Source of the DNA: Collodictyon triciliatum
Lineage: Eukaryota > CRuMs
Direction of reading: 5' to 3'
NCBI GenBank assembly: GCA_043381765.1
Contig: JBHJMP010000890.1
Coordinates: 1 to 35,272 of the forward strand
DNA length: 35,272 bases
Shown here: positions 1 to 21,240 of the stretch, in pieces
Layout: each line of letters starts with the position of its first letter
How positions within the stretch are numbered: position 1 is the stretch's first letter
The notes under the pieces: generated by a model
Told to the model about the DNA's origin: nothing
Databases searched by the model: none
Seen by the model: the letters and a program-made list of their open reading frames with translations, nothing else
Made by a program: the position numbers and the translations under genes

Positions 1-104
1 ATAAAACTATAAAACTATAAAACTATAAAACTATAAAACTATAAAACTATAAAACTATAAAACTATAAAACTATAAAACTATAAAACTATAAAACTATAA
101 AACG
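1..104. repeat. 8-bp tandem repeat (ATAAAACT)n
   Basis: About 13 nearly perfect copies of an 8-bp unit open the window. It probably lies in an intron or flank of the minus-strand gene whose first exon ends near 185. No coding potential. Confidence 0.95.
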
Positions 105-184
105 ATGAAAAACATATTTATAAAAGTTAAAAGATAAATGACACAAAAGAGGCAAGAGATAAATAGTGGACTATGCGCACTGAC

Positions 185-427
185 AGGTGGGATCCAAAGC
201 CGGCCATGCAGTATGTAGCCATGAATATGCACAGCCTGGTCGCCTTGTTTCACAACGTCATGTGGCTTGCTCTCCAAACCACGCATCGCAAACGAGCGGC
301 CGAATCCCCATTCGTAAGGAAACACAAAGCACGTCTCTGGGCAAGACTTCAAAAACTCTGCAACGTTGTGGATCGTCTCAGTTTTCTGCCTTTTGGGGCC
401 AACCAAGGAGCTCGAGTCTGACTCCAT
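185..427 (-). CDS. First exon of an unrecognised gene, truncated by the left window edge
   Basis: Reading the minus strand from an ATG at 427, an open frame starts MESDSSSLVGPKRQ and carries a basic stretch (GPKRQK) followed by a soluble-looking segment (AEFLKSCPETCFVFPYEW). A possible splice donor GTCAGT ends the exon at about 185, giving 81 codons; beyond it the frame decays into AT-rich hydrophobic sequence, as expected for an intron. Codon use is GC-richer than the flanks, like exon 1 of the divergent neighbour that starts at 558. I do not recognise the family, and the donor site is not certain. Confidence 0.45.
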
Positions 428-557
428 CTTTTCTGCCCAGCGAAGCAAGAGTCCTTGCGCCGCCTCGAAAAAATAACCTCGACAACGAAAGCCAGAAGTC
501 AGAGAGAAAAGTCACAAGGGAGATAAAAAAAAAAATAAACTCCCTGCTCAAGGTCGC
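428..557. promoter_or_regulatory. Short intergenic space between divergent genes, candidate bidirectional promoter
   Basis: Only 130 bp separate the two predicted start codons (427 minus, 558 plus). No TATA box or other named element is clear; an A-rich run lies at about 526-538. The call rests on gene orientation alone. Confidence 0.35.
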
Positions 558-2279
<1,722 letters not shown>

Positions 2280-2524
2280 GAGCTTTAGTTTTCCGACAGA
2301 GAAGTAGAGCAATAGACTTCTAAGAAATAAATAAAAAAAAATATAAAAAAATCACAGAGATGGACACGGATGCTGTTGGATCGATTGTTGACTTAAATCT
2401 ACGGCGAACGAGAGTGTTTGGCATTGTGGGGGAAAATTTGCTTCACTTTAATTGTTTTCCAGCAGGCAAAGGACAAGAGCAGCAAAGAATGGGGATAAAA
2501 TGAAAAACTGGTATCCAGCATATC
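2280..2524. other. Tail-to-tail intergenic region
   Basis: The 245 bp between the stop codons of the convergent LRR gene (plus) and RNA polymerase I subunit gene (minus) must hold both 3' ends. AATAAA-like sequence occurs at about 2325-2331 on the plus strand. A 48-codon open frame from 2360 has no recognisable features and is not called. Confidence 0.5.
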
Positions 2525-2654
2525 CTAGGACTCTTGGTTGAGTTGCTCCTGAATTGGGTGCAAAACAGACATCGCGCCTGTTCCACAGCGAACCGCTTGC
2601 CCAAACACAATGCGAGAAGACGGCGATTTATTTGATTCATACTCTCCGTATCTA

Positions 2655-2750
<96 letters not shown>

Positions 2751-5700
2751 CATGATTGTCTTCATCATCACAATATATTTTGTTGTTTTTGTAGTGGGCA
2801 TATTTCTCGAGTGAAGAAATACATCTCCTTGGCATTTCACAAACCCACAGCCTAGACTTCAAAGACTAATATCTTGTGTCGCATGCTTTTTGAAATAATA
2901 CGAAAATTGATGGTAGCGAAAGAAACATACAAGGCTGCTTTCATCAAGAACGACATGGACGTTTCGAAGCTGATTTTCTGGAAAGGAGAGATGCAGCCTC
3001 CGATGCCCAAGCGATTGAGGGGCGTGTATCCTCCTTCAAATGTCTTTTGGAAAGGAAAAGAGGTTTATATTTCATGTGAAATAGGATCAAACACATATCG
3101 CAAAATATTGCCAGCTAATAATAAATGAATAAATGAACTTGGGGCTCAAGTTGATTCGCATTCTGTCGCATGTTTTCCGGTTTGTGTAGATTTCATTTAA
3201 AATAAAAAGAAAAAACGAGTCCTGTTTAGATGTACCATGTAGTCTGCAAGAAGAGTGATGTGGCGTTGATCGACTGCAATACCGTAGACATCAAACACCT
3301 TGAAGATTTCCCTAGTGATTGTAGCATGAGCAGCCTCCACGCCTAGCGTTAGATTCTGAGTTCAGTTGCAAGTTGCAACGGATAGTTTACATCCATTTAA
3401 TTATCAAAAAATAAAATAAAAACATAAAAAACAAATTTATAAAAACCGTATGTCTTGAGAATTTGCGCGATGTCGTTGCTTTTAACCGCATTGACATCGA
3501 CTGTATCTCTGAGATTTCCGATCACAGAGAAATTCACTCCTTCTGTCTCTATGTATATCTGATCGAAAATCAAAAGGGAATTTATAGCATAATTGAGTAT
3601 AGCTTCGTGAAGAAAAAGATACAGGAGAGGCAGTCCCTCACAATTGATACCGATGGTTGAGTCTCTAAAAATCAGGGATAGAATGTACAGAAATACCTTG
3701 CATTTATCCTGACTGTCCTCGCGGATGTGACACTTTGAGATTCCCTTTGTGGAGCGCACAAGCACCTGGTAAGTTGGATACATAACTCTTCAGTAATTAC
3801 TCCACGCATGGTGGGGTTTAATGAAAATAGGGGCTTCGAATTTGGTAATCTTTTAATGCCTTTTCTGTAGCACGCTTGACGAGATCGATCATCAAGACTT
3901 TGTGATAAGAAGCAGGAACCTGTATGACGATGAGGTTTATAGCAGACATAAATTTAATAGATGAAGACATTAGCGATGCCATGGCACCAGTCGCTTTAGG
4001 CGCGTCGAATACTATTAATGTGTACAGTGCGCAGTGATTTAGGAAAGGGGTGGGCTGTGTTATTAAAGTAAGTATATACAGTAATTGCGGTGCTGAAATA
4101 TCGCTTTCCGAGATGCATCAATTCTGTTTCGAATGGCAAGGTTGGTTCGCTTTCCGATTCTTTCTGCATTGTCAAAAAAAAAAAAAAAACATGAAACAAA
4201 TAACCACGCATAAACTGGTTTTTTTTATAAGGGAGATATAGTTGGTTGATTCAAAAAAGTTGCAGATAACTAAATAGGAGAAAATCTGGAATGTGAATGA
4301 GGTGCTCTTTTCATTATAAATATAAAACCTTGATTTTCTGCTTCGGAACTACGTCGTCCATTTCCTTATCCTCACCCTCATCCTCATCACCATCGGTGTC
4401 AGAGTCGCCTTCTTTTTGGGGGTCTTTTGAGGTAGAGCGCGAAGACTTTGATGGAGCAACATCATCGTTATCGGCGGCGTTTGTGGGTATGTCATCAGCC
4501 AGTTCGTTCTCCGCAGTCGATTGGTTGTCAGCATCGTCATCGTATTTATTCTAGTGAGCACCGAGTAGTTATGGGATGCGGAGGTTACCGTTTTGTTTGT
4601 TTGTTTGTTTGTTTGTTTGTTTGTTCGAGCAACCGTTTTCTTATCCAAGTAGAAGTTACCTTATCAGTGCGGGACCTTCTCTTGTTTGCCTCCGCACCAA
4701 GCTCCTCGTCATCAACCTCGTCATCAGAATCATCTGCTTGCAAGAAGAGCACAAACAGATCATTTTAAAATAAATTATGTGGTGCTGAGGGAATAACCCG
4801 AGGCAGTCGAAATCTGTCAGGCTAGTTTACAAAATCTATCAACATAACAGTCCAACCTTGGCCTCTTTTTCGGCCATGTCCCTCTTCGTCCTCATTATCA
4901 TCTCCAGCAACGCTCTTTGATCCGATGATAACTCCCATCTCTAGATAAAGAAAAGAGGTTAAGAATAAATTATACGCTATGTGATTTGTCAAAAATTTTA
5001 TGTTCCATATATTTCAGAACACAGTAGCCTTGGAGAGAGACGAAAGAAAGAGTCTGAAATACGAATAGTTGTATAGGGAGAACTTTGGTTTGTTTGCTTA
5101 CTTTCAGCACGTTTTTGTTGATTTTTCTCAAGCTTGAAGACATAATTTAGTTGTGCAACAAACATGGTCTGAAAAGAGAACAATAATTAGAAAGTTGGCG
5201 AAGCTCAACGTCAGAAATAATTGTTGGAATTTGAATTCTATTATCAAAAAATCGAAGATTTCGCTCAAGGAACCCATAAAAGAAAAAGAATAAGAAAAGA
5301 GAAAGGAGAAAAGAGAAAAGAGAAAGAAAAAAGAGAAAGAAAAAAGAGAAAGAAAAAAGAGAAAGAAAAAAGAGAAAGAAAAAAGAGAAAGAAAAAAGAG
5401 AAAGAAAAAAGAGAAAGAAAAAAGAAAAAAGAGAAAAGAGAAAAGAGAAACTTAAGTAATACAAATTAAAGTTCACATCAAAAATGCGCTGCAACTCTTC
5501 CTTTGAAACACCGAAGGAGTCAAGTAAACTGTCATCAGCATAATATAGCCGAACATTGTACGTTCGTGTCGTGTATGCCTTGGACTGCAAGATAACGATT
5601 ACGATACACATTCCATTTGCTCATTTTTAAGAGAATTCGAAATTCGCTGCACGTAAGTGAAAGGCAACCATACAATTGGGTCTCTCCGCGCCTGCTCAAT

Positions 5701-7116
5701 CACAACAATCTCGTCAATGACTTCTGGTAAAGTGACCCTCTGCAAGATCTTACTAATTACCTCAGCCTCTGCGGGTAGTCATAACAATTAAGCTCGAATG
5801 CCTATACATCATACGAGTTGAATCATAGAGTATGATGGTTTTTCAATGAAACCTTGGCGAGTTTTCCCAGGAAAGAGAGGAATTTGCATCAACGGTGTTC
5901 TGATGTGCTGACTTGCTGTCATGATGATTTCACGAAGACGGGGAATACCCAGGGTGACATTAGCCTGGAAAAATGATGGGAATAGAAAAAAATACATTTT
6001 TTTTTATCAAATTAAGCCCATTTGTGATATAAAGATATGAATGTGCCAGTTTCTAGAACGTGTGGAAGTGTCTAGAGTTTTACAGCTCCGTGCCCTGCGA
6101 AGTGGAAAGTATTCAGTGTCATCTGAGTGGATGGTTCTCCAATAGATTGCGCCGCAAGAAGCCTGGTTTTCAAAAGAGACTTTGTCAAGGTTTTTACGTG
6201 GAATAAAATAAAGATTACAAGTCAGACATTGTTTTAATCTTAAAAAAAAAAAAAAAACGGAATCATCGTGAAAAAAAAAAAACGGCATAAACATAAATGT
6301 TAGGCTAATTTATGAGCTTTTACCCTACAGCCTCCCCAGGTTGGATTAGACAGTGGTGATACTTGAGATACATCAACGCGCGGAACTTTTCCTTGGTCAA
6401 TATTCCTATTTTGAATTGAGTTATTTATGAAGATTTGCACGTTTACATGAAGCTGGTGAGCGATGATAAACAAAAGGTTGAAAAGATTAATAAAGCAAAT
6501 ATCAAAAGTATCTAATAAAAATCAAGTCATACCTTTGGAAAACAAGCGGTGTGTTTGGGCTTTTTCCAGATACTACGATATTATTTGCATCAATTTTAAA
6601 GAATGAGATGTAGGTAATAGAGAAATGCTCTTTAGCGCGCTTCATATGAACGATTATGTGTTGACTAAATCGCTGATTGGCACCTGTTCCACATCTGTCT
6701 GATATTTTTCCGAAACAGAGCCCAGGTATTTCGTTGGGTTATAAATGGACATGACCTAGAGGTTGCAAAAATCCAGAACAATAAGTGGAATGAAAATTCA
6801 CGCATTTTCTGTGTTGCATTAGAATTATATCAAACCGGGTCATATTTTTCTGGTGACCTCATAGCTTTCTTCCTGTACTTGATGGCCTTGGATGGATTCA
6901 ATACTTTTGCAGCCATTTCTTTTTTTTTTTTTAACGAGTTGACGTGATTATTAATTCGTATAATAATAAATCAAGGAAGCATCCAAACAGGATGTAAGTG
7001 TATTATATACCAGGATTAAATTGATTCAGGAAGCTCGCGTAATTGTTCGCAAAGAACTCGGGTTTCTCCAAGAACTTCGTTTTGGTTGGGTCTAAAGAGT
7101 CCTCTCCGTAGTAGAA
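2525..7116 (-). CDS. POLR1A: RNA polymerase I largest subunit (RPA190/POLR1A family), C-terminal part
   Basis: Catalytic large subunit of the polymerase that transcribes rDNA in the nucleolus. Twenty exons, 5' to 3': 7116-7011, 6918-6836, 6755-6684, 6572-6533, 6405-6324, 6162-6084, 5964-5853, 5768-5674, 5584-5477, 5168-5102, 4940-4857, 4736-4660, 4550-4329, 4163-4080, 3919-3860, 3765-3697, 3558-3447, 3342-3236, 3043-2931, 2651-2525 (1,899 nt, 632 residues; phases fit throughout). Diagnostic pieces: [16 protein letters not shown] at the start, QPGEAVG joined to [20 protein letters not shown] (trigger-loop region), then [15 protein letters not shown]. An acidic, low-complexity linker (4329-4940) is typical of Pol I. 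The end carries [50 protein letters not shown] and [15 protein letters not shown]. About the first 900-1,000 residues of the family are missing because the gene meets the N gap. Confidence 0.95.
2658..2751. repeat. (TTA)n microsatellite
   Basis: About 94 bp of pure TTA triplets within the last intron of the RNA polymerase I subunit gene (2652-2930). Poly-Asn, poly-Tyr and poly-Ile frames across it are not genes. Confidence 0.97.
4590..4625. repeat. (TTTG)n microsatellite
   Basis: About nine copies of a 4-bp unit in the intron between the exons 4736-4660 and 4550-4329 of the RNA polymerase I subunit gene. Confidence 0.93.
5278..5450. repeat. Purine-only minisatellite (AGAAAGAAAA-type units)
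   Basis: About 170 bp with almost only A and G on the plus strand, repeating units such as GAAAGAAAAAA, inside the RNA polymerase I subunit intron 5169-5476. The Lys/Glu-rich frame it creates is an artefact. Such a homopurine-homopyrimidine tract could form triplex DNA; that is inference. Confidence 0.93.
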
Positions 7117-7135
7117 CTAAGATATATAAGCATGG

Positions 7136-7733
7136 NNNNNNNNNNNNNNNNNNNNNNNNNNNNNNNNNNNNNNNNNNNNNNNNNNNNNNNNNNNNNNNNN
7201 NNNNNNNNNNNNNNNNNNNNNNNNNNNNNNNNNNNNNNNNNNNNNNNNNNNNNNNNNNNNNNNNNNNNNNNNNNNNNNNNNNNNNNNNNNNNNNNNNNNN
7301 NNNNNNNNNNNNNNNNNNNNNNNNNNNNNNNNNNNNNNNNNNNNNNNNNNNNNNNNNNNNNNNNNNNNNNNNNNNNNNNNNNNNNNNNNNNNNNNNNNNN
7401 NNNNNNNNNNNNNNNNNNNNNNNNNNNNNNNNNNNNNNNNNNNNNNNNNNNNNNNNNNNNNNNNNNNNNNNNNNNNNNNNNNNNNNNNNNNNNNNNNNNN
7501 NNNNNNNNNNNNNNNNNNNNNNNNNNNNNNNNNNNNNNNNNNNNNNNNNNNNNNNNNNNNNNNNNNNNNNNNNNNNNNNNNNNNNNNNNNNNNNNNNNNN
7601 NNNNNNNNNNNNNNNNNNNNNNNNNNNNNNNNNNNNNNNNNNNNNNNNNNNNNNNNNNNNNNNNNNNNNNNNNNNNNNNNNNNNNNNNNNNNNNNNNNNN
7701 NNNNNNNNNNNNNNNNNNNNNNNNNNNNNNNNN
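7136..7733. other. Assembly gap (598 N)
   Basis: Unknown bases. Both flanks are minus-strand genes: the 5'-truncated RNA polymerase I subunit on the left and the 3'-truncated Sec7 gene on the right. The gap must hide or replace the final Sec7 exon(s), an intergenic region and most of the RNA polymerase I subunit gene. Confidence 1.
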
Positions 7734-7825
7734 ACAATTTAATAAATTAATGTATGCTTTGGTTACATCGAAATCTTATTATTATTTTAATAAAGGAATA
7801 AATGACAAAATATCTGAATATTTAC

Positions 7826-16757
<8,932 letters not shown>

Positions 16758-17540
16758 ACTCGGCTTTGGAGTTGGACTTTGAATAGTAGTAAAAATAAAT
16801 AAAATACAAACATACACTTAAAAAAATATACATAAAAAATGAACTATTAAAATAAGATAATCACAACGTAACGCAACGCAGATATGGAAACCCTGTGTTG
16901 AAAGCTTGCGGGATCTCAAAAGGTTGGATCGGTTATCAAAACCGTGCAGTTTCGCAAGCGTCTCGTTGTGCTTTCCGCTGTTTTACGAATTTAAAATTCC
17001 ACGTTTGTTCGTTCTTTTGTTATTCTGGAAAATATATGTGTTCGAGAAAGCTGCAGTTTGACAAGGTTTTGATTTTCAGATTTTAAATTCTTTGTATGTT
17101 TGTTTTGTTTTATTTTTTTTTTTGTCTTTTTCTCTGTATCGCACAAGGCTTTCCAGCCACGAAGGAGAATCACCCAATCGGAATTTCAGCTGCAAATAGA
17201 CACATGACTCCCGAAAACACCAAATTGTCTAATATCAATAAACTAAATATATATTGTATATTTTATATTATACGTCATGTGTAATGGAATCATAAATTTG
17301 AAATTAGTAATATATAATTAAATTCCAAATATGTATATGCCTACAACCCGTCAAATGTCATATTACCTGCAGTGTCGAACCACAAGCAATTACCATATGT
17401 TCTCAACGAACTCTTTCTCAAAAGTTTTCAGTGGAATTAATTGCGCGCGTTCTGACTGAGGTCAACGCACAGAGCCGCGTTTTCCGTATATCACATGATC
17501 GCTGCCAGTCAAGAAACCAAGAACCGACAGAACGCCATTT
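16758..17540. promoter_or_regulatory. Divergent intergenic region between Sec7-type and cyclase-like genes
   Basis: About 780 bp separate the two predicted start codons, pointing away from each other, so both 5' UTRs and promoters must lie here. The sequence is AT-rich with a poly-T run at about 17110-17121 and becomes GC-richer after 17400. I see no convincing coding exon or named regulatory motif. Confidence 0.4.
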
Positions 17541-20500
17541 ATGTTGCTCTCCTGCTCGCGCATTGAAGCTCCAGAGCACATCTTTTACGACACCCTAATG
17601 GGCCCGCAAGGGCGAATAGAAAAAAAAAATAGGCGCGACAACAATCTCTTACCAATTTCTGGATTAAAGGCAGGGTCAGAAACCATGAGACGAGGTACCG
17701 CACGCGTGTCCCCAGAACCAAGACCTTCCTGTGAACCAGGCAAAGTCAAAGCAACTACCAGCGTGGACTCATCGGAGCCGAGCTCAAGTGTTGTTCGCTA
17801 CGCTTCTCACAAAGTGATAGGTGGTCGACTTGTTATGGATGTGAAAGAGTTAATTGTTTCATCCTCGAATTTGGGGTGGCAGGGCGAAGGTGGGCGGGCT
17901 TATGGAGAAAATGATGACCTGGCGCTCTCCTCGTCGGACACGAAAGTTTCATCTAGGTCTCTATCTTTAAGTGCCCTCCTCGACTCAAATAAGGACCCAG
18001 AATTGGAACGTGTGGCAAAGACAAAAATGAGCAAGTTTGATTTGAGGTAGTTTTTTTTTTTCACATACTCTCAATCTTTTTAATTTTTTAAAATAATTTT
18101 CATACATCCGAACTCTGCATAAAATACGTATCTTCCGTGATAATGAAATAACTATACCTGGACCAAACAAAATGGAATACAACTATGCTTTTTTTAAGAT
18201 GGCTGCGAGAAAAATATATATTTTACTGTTCAAAATCAGGTTCAATTTTCCCGATTACGAAAGCGAATTTATTGAATTGATGGCTGAAGGAAAGAGCAAA
18301 ATGTACAATCTTCTTTTAGGCTCTATACTCCTCTTCATAGTTATCTTAATGGTCGACGTTTGGGATAATTTGTATGTGTCTATTTCTGCTTCTATGAAAA
18401 AAAAAACCATGATAACAAAAAAAAAATGAATCAGAACCAACAGACATGTAGATTGTACGTTCTTAAAGCTCAATTAATCATCATTTTGATTAGTTTAGTG
18501 TAACCTGGATTATAATATTATAGAGTGGGTCGACTCGTTTGCGTGTTCAACATATTTTCTTTATTTACACTTTTTGTCCTATTCCGCACGGGCTTTTTCA
18601 AAAGGTTTCAAACCATTTAATTACTTATTCATGTATTCATATTATCGTGCATTATTAATCTGTAGTTGATGGATTTATGTTGATTGATGGTCATTCTTTT
18701 ATTGAATTCAGTATAATCTAGGTCAAAATAAGTTCATGCATTAATTCTGGACCTACGTCCATATGATATGCGCCGTGTTTTTTTTATTTGCATGATATGT
18801 TTACTAACACTCTATTCTTTCTCTCTCAGTGAAAGAAGGTATCATGTTGCCTGGGTTTCCATTTTCATAATTTCATACAGCTCCTTTATCGTCATAAACT
18901 ATTATTCGATGGACCAAACTTTTCCCATCATCTCGTTCATAGCGATATACGTAAGAACTCGTTAAGTAATTGAAATAGATAATTGCTGATAATTGAAATG
19001 TATATTATGGTAGTCATTTTCTAAGACACTAACAAAATCATTGAACCATGTTAACACTAGGTATACAGCTGCAGTGTGAGAACTAAATTCTCATCATCTT
19101 ACAAAATCATGATTGCCACCGTTTTTATTCAGTGTCTCTTAATGCTGGTAACGATGGATATTTCTGTTTGTTGGACATATTGGGTGGTATTGGGTCTCAA
19201 ATTGATGGCTGGCCTCTTCACCCAACGATATCTCGAAAAATCCGAGAGGCTGTAAGTTGACAATTTTTAATTTTTTAACGAAATTCCTTTGAGTAAATTT
19301 AATTCACGCATAGCGCATTCTTGATGTTGAAGAAGGGGAACATATCAAATAAGATATTTTTGAATCAAATAAAGTCATCCAATGAAGTTCTTCATGCAAT
19401 TTACCCTGGGTAAGGTCTTACTGTTTTATCTTATATACCGGACCCAAACCATGCTTAATTTGATATTTTTTTTTATTATTTTTTTATAAAAAAAACACAC
19501 AATTTACTTGTAGAGATATCGCAAAAAGAGCCATTTTTAAAGATACGAGCGAAATATTTTATCATGGTTTTGGGTCTATTCTATTGGTTTCTATCGAAAA
19601 AATTGTATCAGAAGAGACCATGGCGCCTAAGAAAACTATTAATAAATTGTTAGAGAGGTAAATATCACCATAATTTAATTAAATTTACCATTCAAGTTGC
19701 AATTCGTAATACCTTCTACTAAATTAACTTGATTAAATTCCTTTTATAATTCGGAAATGGTAAGTGAGTTGGTCTCTGTTTTGCCAAGGTGCTGATTTAA
19801 CTGTTTCATATGAATATAATTCTAACCTTTCAAATATTGGATGGGTATATCCTTAATGTAATTTTAATTTCAAAAATGCAGGTTTAATGTCAATATAATA
19901 AAGCGTGGAGGCAAGATTCTCTGTTTATATAAATATAAACTGATCGGTTTTGCTTATCTATTTGTTTATTATTTTATTATTTTATTATTTTATTTAATTG
20001 AGTGTATCGGATTGCATCTGTATTTTTCTAACAAAATTACTTTATTTAAATTTTACCTCGAATGCGTTGAAAATAGGTACTTATTACCTGGTAAGCTCAT
20101 TCTTATTTTTGCTTGATTAAGGAAATTGGATTTATTTGACTCATCAATTTTGATAACTGTAGTGCGAATGCGGTATAATTGAAGTGGCAAATGACCCTAT
20201 ATCAGCTATAATATCAGCATGGGCTGAAATTCAATGCAATCTATCCGCGGTTCTACACGATAGCGAGCTACTGCGAAATAAAGTAAGTTACTTTTGATCT
20301 GCCATTTTTTATTGTGCGGTTTCTGCAATATGATATAATAAGCCTATCATTTCCTCAGCTTTATTTTTTTTTTAATGATGATACAAAGATACACGCTACA
20401 ATCACATCTGGGCGGTTTTATGGAGGAATTATTAAGCATCCTCGGGACTCCTTTGAGTTATTTGGGGAAAGTATTATGATGTCTTATTTTTGGAGTATAA

Positions 20501-21186
20501 CCCGATGTTATTACCATTATTTTTGTCATCCACAGGTAGATCACTAATGTTTTCAACCAATCCTAACGCAGATTTAGGATGTCTTATGGATCGCATGGCC
20601 CATGGGAACTTGTCTGGTACAGTAGCAGATGAAAGAACATGGACTAAAATCAAAAGCCAGGTAACCAAATAGAAGGAAAATAACTATCATGATTGATATA
20701 TCGATATATTGATCGATTTAAATAATACATCTTTGATTTAAGTATCAGATGGACCATTTGCTCCCCTCATCTGAAAAAATTGGGAACCAGCTTTGGACAC
20801 AAATTCCAGAATCATTTCTGCTTTCAACCAATCAGACTGGAACAACACGCCCTATGACACTTGCTAAAATTGGTCCTCATGAGGTTAGCATTTTATATAA
20901 TAGAAATTTTAATTTTTTTTTGGCTGAACTCAGACATGCTGGCTCTCCTTTCACAAAAAACTTGTTGCACTAACACAAAACATTTTAATACTTCAAAATA
21001 TGAAGGTGGAGGACCTCACCTCATTTATAGACCATGAAACGAAAGCTTACGACAAATTGTTTTCTACATCAAAGTCTACTCTTGTTTCTAAAATCAGATA
21101 CTCCGCAATGTGAGTATCATATTATTTTCTTCTGGCCCCGAAAGTTTTTGAAATTGATTTTAATTTTAATTTTTAATTGTTTTTTT

Positions 21187-21240
<54 letters not shown>

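Noticed and set aside
1-104. CRISPR-like or telomere-like array
   Set aside because: Pure 8-bp tandem repeat without spacers; the unit does not resemble known telomere repeats.
2443-2862. Poly-Asn protein on the minus strand, and poly-Tyr and poly-Ile counterparts
   Set aside because: They read through the (TTA)n tract in a polymerase I subunit intron; the real exons on either side use other frames and are spliced.
2874-3128. Plausible-looking 84-codon plus-strand frame
   Set aside because: It is antisense to a polymerase I exon (2931-3043) that fits the family in phase.
5221-5469. Lys/Glu/Arg-rich protein
   Set aside because: Product of the purine minisatellite in an intron.
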